Assembly: GCA_037783415.1 (NCBI GenBank)
Contig: JAZGTN010000230.1
Coordinates: 206,797-270,796 of the forward strand
Origin: Leptasterias polaris
Taxonomy: Eukaryota > Echinodermata > Asteroidea > Forcipulatida > Asteriidae
Reading direction: 5' to 3'
Length of the DNA: 64,000 bases
The notes under the pieces were generated by a model. That model made no database searches. It was not told the DNA's origin and worked only from the letters and a program-made list of their open reading frames with translations. The translations under genes were made by a program, and so were the position numbers. Below, piece by piece: positions 60,184-64,000 of this stretch (the stretch's first letter is position 1; every line of letters begins with the position of its first letter).

Positions 60184-62999
60184 ATTATTTGTGAAAGATT
60201 CAATTCCCATTTTATAATTGGATTGATTGGATTTCGTGTCACAGTTGTTAGGTTCACTTTCATCTTAGGTTGGGCTTGTCCATGTCGGATTTTGAAATTG
60301 TTCTAGGCGTCAGAAATGTTTTTAAAGTATACATTTCTTGTTTCTTGGACTGCTATTATCTGCTAAGTTGTATATTGTACTGTTCGTTGAAATCTTGATC
60401 TAAATTTAGTTAGTGTTATAAAACAAGCCTTTTTGTCTGTATATACATTTTCTAATCGCCGTCTTTTAACATGCATATGCAATTCTATGAATAAACACCC
60501 CCAAATTGGCAAGCTTAACATTTTTAAACGTACAATTTGTTAAACAGACTTCTATAAAGCAAATTATTCAGAGAAAAATAAAAATATTGTTGAAAATGCA
60601 GGTGCATATAAAAAGTTAGTGTGTAACCATACCGCTTACAGTGCGTTCTATTTGTAAAAAATCGGCCGAGTGTTGAAAAAATAGAAATAACATTTGTTGA
60701 TTTTTTCTTTGTTTAAATAAATTTCCGGTATATAGTTAAAAAGTTCGCGTAGTTTTTTAAGCGCTGAATGGTTTGTAAGTATTTTATTTCAAATTAAATA
60801 GAAAACAAATAGTTAGACAATAATTATTTGGGAACTACAAAGCGCAGGAGGGCGCTACATTTGACTCATTTTACTAAACTCGTTCTAGCTTTGGTTAAAC
60901 TGTAAAACGTGTTTATTGGAGATATAAATGAATCTTGGTATTTTGCAGTCAATAAGTTGAAAAACTGCACAAATTATGATTCATGAATGTATTAATGTTG
61001 TGGATACTCTATCATGAGACAATTTGTTTTGCTTTTTGTGTTTGTCAAAAGAGTAAGTAAGTTGACTGAGCAAGTCTAGGAACCCGGCTGGCTGACCCTG
61101 GGCCTGAGAGGGTATGATCACAAAGTACGTAGTTGCATGCAATTGCCGGTAGACTGGCGTGGGGCCCAGCGGAGCTCCGCTCTCCACAAGGTGGCTGGAG
61201 CAGACCGGGCAAGGGAGAAAAAACACCCCGATACAACCAGCTCTGTTCCACACGAAGTAGTTGATGATAACGGAATAGTTTGACCTCCTCATGTTATTAT
61301 TATGTACAGTTTATGCTGTGACTCCAAAATATGAGCTTTACTTCTCTATAATTATGCATAATACGTAATTGCGATTGGAAATTATTTTCAATTTCAGGAC
61401 TCGGGCAGGTGGTACACAAACTTGTTTTAAATATTGTTTTTGAATTGATGACATCAATTTGTTTACATCATTAATATTTTTGTGTGACAGGCATCTACCC
61501 TTTAAAAAAAATGTTTAAGATACCATTTTAGCACCATTATTTGTTATAAATTATTCCTCAGTAGACAAATTATAAGAGCCACAGTAGTCTTTCCATTATC
61601 AAGCTACGCATTCTTGGAGTTATATCAATGAATGTTCTTTTTAGTGGTTGTTGAACTTGTTGTAGACTCAGCTTACTGTTCAGGGTTAAGCATGCAACAC
61701 AGAGATCATTATAATTATTTGTGTCATATATGCAGGGAAGCTAATTCGAAAAATCACAATGGATGATAGCCCAATTCCCCTTGGTTGTCGTCGATGTTAT
61801 TGTTTTGATGTTGTTGTTGTTTTGTTTGTTTGTTATGGTTTTGTTCTCTCTTCTGGTTATTTTTTGTCATCTTTGAAATTGAAATAACCAAATAAAACAT
61901 CGGATGCATGTTCTGAATCTAGCACGTTGCTGATAACATGGAGGTAGAAATAATAATGATAAGACGATATACATTCAATCAACTTCGATATAAATTACCA
62001 AACAGCTTGCTGTGTGGGATTTAATCGTCGAAAAAACAACACAAAAACCCCGAAAACAACGGTATTATCATCGCAAGAATAAAGGCCAAGTATGTCGTGC
62101 CATCAGATTTGACAAAAAAATAATTGCTTACAATTTTCGTGTTTGAACCGAGTCGACTGGTGAAGTTACACAGGAAAACCTCATGAGAGCTTTACAAATG
62201 GCAACGGATTGGATGTTTTTTTTTTTTTTGGTTCAATTTCCGCCGAAAGAATCCTTCATGCAAAATTAGGTGTGTTTGTGGAGCTATTGTGGAGTTTGTT
62301 GTTTGATTTATTTTCCTTGTTGGGGTGTTTATCTGTTTGTTGTTTGTCTGTTTTTGAAAATATAAAAAGAAACAAGCGAGGGCATAATCCCACGGTGTGT
62401 AATTTTTTGCATGGACCCTCTGTGTTTGCAAACGACGTCGGAAAGCCTTGACACACGGATGACCTCCCGGGGTAAATCCCTACTCGTATATTTAGCCTTC
62501 TATGGAACTGTTGTGTGATTATGGTGCTAATGGTGCTATGTAAAGCTAGCTATTAAAGGGCCGGCTGTAAGTGCACAGAGCATTCCGCGGTAAGCAGAGC
62601 CGTGAAATACGACCCAGGTCTACATGTAGTTTGTCTAAAATTAGAAACATATTGGCTTATTTTGGATTGTTCTCCTAAATACATGGCTGGAGAGTTTTGT
62701 CAGTAGCGGTGTTGGGGCGTTGGAGTGTTGGTGGTGTTTGGTGGTGTTTGTTTGTTGGGGTGTTGGGTTGTTTGTTTGTTTGTTTGTTTGTTTAATTGAC
62801 GTTTTCTTTTACAGTAGTAAAACAGATATTATACATAAACAGGACGGTCATAATAGTCCTGCAGTGCGCGTGGGTGATTTTTTTATTGTACGGATCTTCT
62901 CTACGCCGATCGGTTGACATGTGTCACGGTCTCGACTCTCAGCTAGCTGCCAACAGTATATTAATGCCACTAATGCCCGGTTACGTCACCCAGATAGCT
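60184..62999. other. Spacer between the two direct repeats, no supportable gene
   Basis: Mostly AT-rich DNA. A GC-rich island at about 61075-61260 (containing GGGGCCCAGCGGAGCTCCGC) has competing open frames on the minus strand but no recognisable domain or RNA fold. A GGAGTGTTGGTGGTGTTTGG-type T/G-rich stretch leads into (TTTG)n at 62770-62793. The segment CATTCCGCGGTAAGCAGAGC near 62581 may be a fragment of a dispersed repeat. Confidence 0.45.
62770..62793 (+). repeat. (TTTG)n microsatellite
   Basis: Six TTTG units in tandem within a longer G/T-rich tract starting near 62710. Confidence 0.85.
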
Positions 63000-64000
63000 G
63001 TTGTGTTTGTGCAACTTCATTTATCGATAAAACATTTTGAAATTTAATTTAAATCAATAATTGTGTAATTTGCCACACACCATAGTTTGGAAGTATTTAA
63101 TACACCAGCCAGAGACCAAAATTATACCTTCGGAGTCGTGATCACGTATTGGTCTGACTGTGCCCATGGAGGTAGAATTAAAGATAGGTCTTGACCATGT
63201 CACCGAAGTGTTGTCTCCAAGGCAAATAATGGACTCATTTTCTAAGACTCATTTTCATACTGATCGTATGGCATACTGCAGGTGGATGGAACATCCCTAA
63301 ATAGATCCCTAATTATGTTGGAACAATAATTATAGCAAATAAACACCTAGTGTAAAATTGTGACAATGGCTCTTTGACTTCTGGATTCAAGGGTTTGCCA
63401 GAGTTCAGAGTACATGGGTTGCCTGCTGTGTCTACAGGCACTATACAGCACTGCAAAACTTGAAAATATCCAAAAACGAGAGCTACGAGGATGTTTCTTA
63501 AAAGCAACATAAAGAGGTGTCTTAAAACTCTGAACTGGCAAACCCTTGAATCCAGAAGTCAAAGAGCCATTGTCACAATTTAACACTAGGTGTTTATTTG
63601 CTAAATTGTTCCAACATAATCTTGATTTCAGTCAATACCAGCACACCGACACCTGCTTGTATTCAGCCATTTGTATATGCTATAGAACCCTCAGCCTGAA
63701 AACACTTCAGTTCATTCTTTCCCTAGTGTTTGGAATAAGTAGTCTGCCAACAATATCTGAAATTCCCTCATTCTTAATATATAATAGTTCTGGCACTTTC
63801 GAGACCTTTAGAGTTCTTCCAAATTAATTATCATTACACCCCTATCAAGAACAGCCTTTTTGGTGTACTTATTTCTTCGTTTGTTCTTAGTTTTGAAAAC
63901 TAAAGAATATATGCTCTTTCAAGTTATCTTGCTGCATGTGTATGGATTTTCCTTTATTATTTTTTTTGTCATAATACATTTTGTTTCAACAATTTCTCTT
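63000..64000 (+). repeat. Direct repeat of about 1 kb, copy 2 (runs off the window)
   Basis: This copy matches 59169-60183 in the same orientation at an offset of about 3.83 kb. Similarity begins abruptly after CCCAGATAGCT and persists to the last base. It shows fewer than about 5 differences per 100 bp by eye. Confidence 0.85.
63315..63617. repeat. Fold-back element inside direct repeat copy 2
   Basis: Same inverted repeat as in copy 1 (ATGTTGGAACAATAAT ... TTGTTCCAACAT), with a 4-bp insertion in the left arm and small deletions in the loop. Confidence 0.85.

Noticed and set aside
60981..61292. Minus-strand open frames of 68 and 103 codons in the GC-rich island
   Set aside because: Two overlapping frames are equally open, neither has a recognised domain, and no splice or start support was seen.
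62530..62640. tRNA or snRNA gene near CATTCCGCGGTAAGCAGAGC
   Set aside because: No cloverleaf with a GTTCRANNC T-arm or snRNA motif could be built. It looks more like a dispersed repeat fragment.
59169..64000. LTR retrotransposon with two 1-kb LTRs
   Set aside because: The 2.8 kb between the repeats has no gag, protease, reverse transcriptase or integrase-like frame, and TG...CA ends and primer-binding site could not be shown. Left open as a finding only.

Overview
The window is animal nuclear DNA: AT-rich, intron-containing and full of terminal-inverted-repeat (TIR) elements. It is dominated by one tandem array of 5S ribosomal RNA genes, all on the minus strand. The 5S sequence and the AGGCACTGGACAC/TTAA repeats suggest an echinoderm, perhaps a sea star. 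That placement rests on recalled resemblance, not on a search.

Layout. (1) 1-2277 and 7591-46805 hold a head-to-tail 5S rDNA array, with a 118-bp gene plus a spacer of about 78-81 bp and about 210 units by length. Three spacer classes are interspersed, seven copies share a 25-bp internal deletion, and nested tandem duplications of about 1.75-1.77, 5.51 and 6.245 kb make up much of its right half. (2) 2278-7590 is a 5.3-kb TIR element inserted into the 3' end of one 5S gene with a 3-bp target duplication. It has ACGTC-rich subterminal repeats and carries a multi-exon minus-strand gene for a DUF4806-type protein. No transposase was recognised in it. (3) 46806-47920 is a palindromic 24-bp minisatellite with a 181-bp higher-order period, fused directly to a broken 5S gene. 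(4) 47921-52900 holds a second DUF4806-type gene (minus strand, same intron positions and phases as the first) with two TTAA-flanked MITE-like elements beside and inside it. One of these is split by a further TIR element that contains a strong fold-back. (5) 52900-64000 has no gene I can support. It has a tandem palindromic repeat (56.6-57.0 kb), a 23-base G run (58.06 kb) and a direct duplication of at least 1 kb (59.2 and 63.0 kb copies), each copy holding a fold-back of about 300 bp.

The 5S genes would supply 5S rRNA by RNA polymerase III using the internal A box, intermediate element and C box. The DUF4806 genes are probable RNA polymerase II genes of unknown function. The most unusual object is the DUF4806-carrying TIR element inside the 5S gene, with a relative of its cargo gene just beyond the other end of the array.
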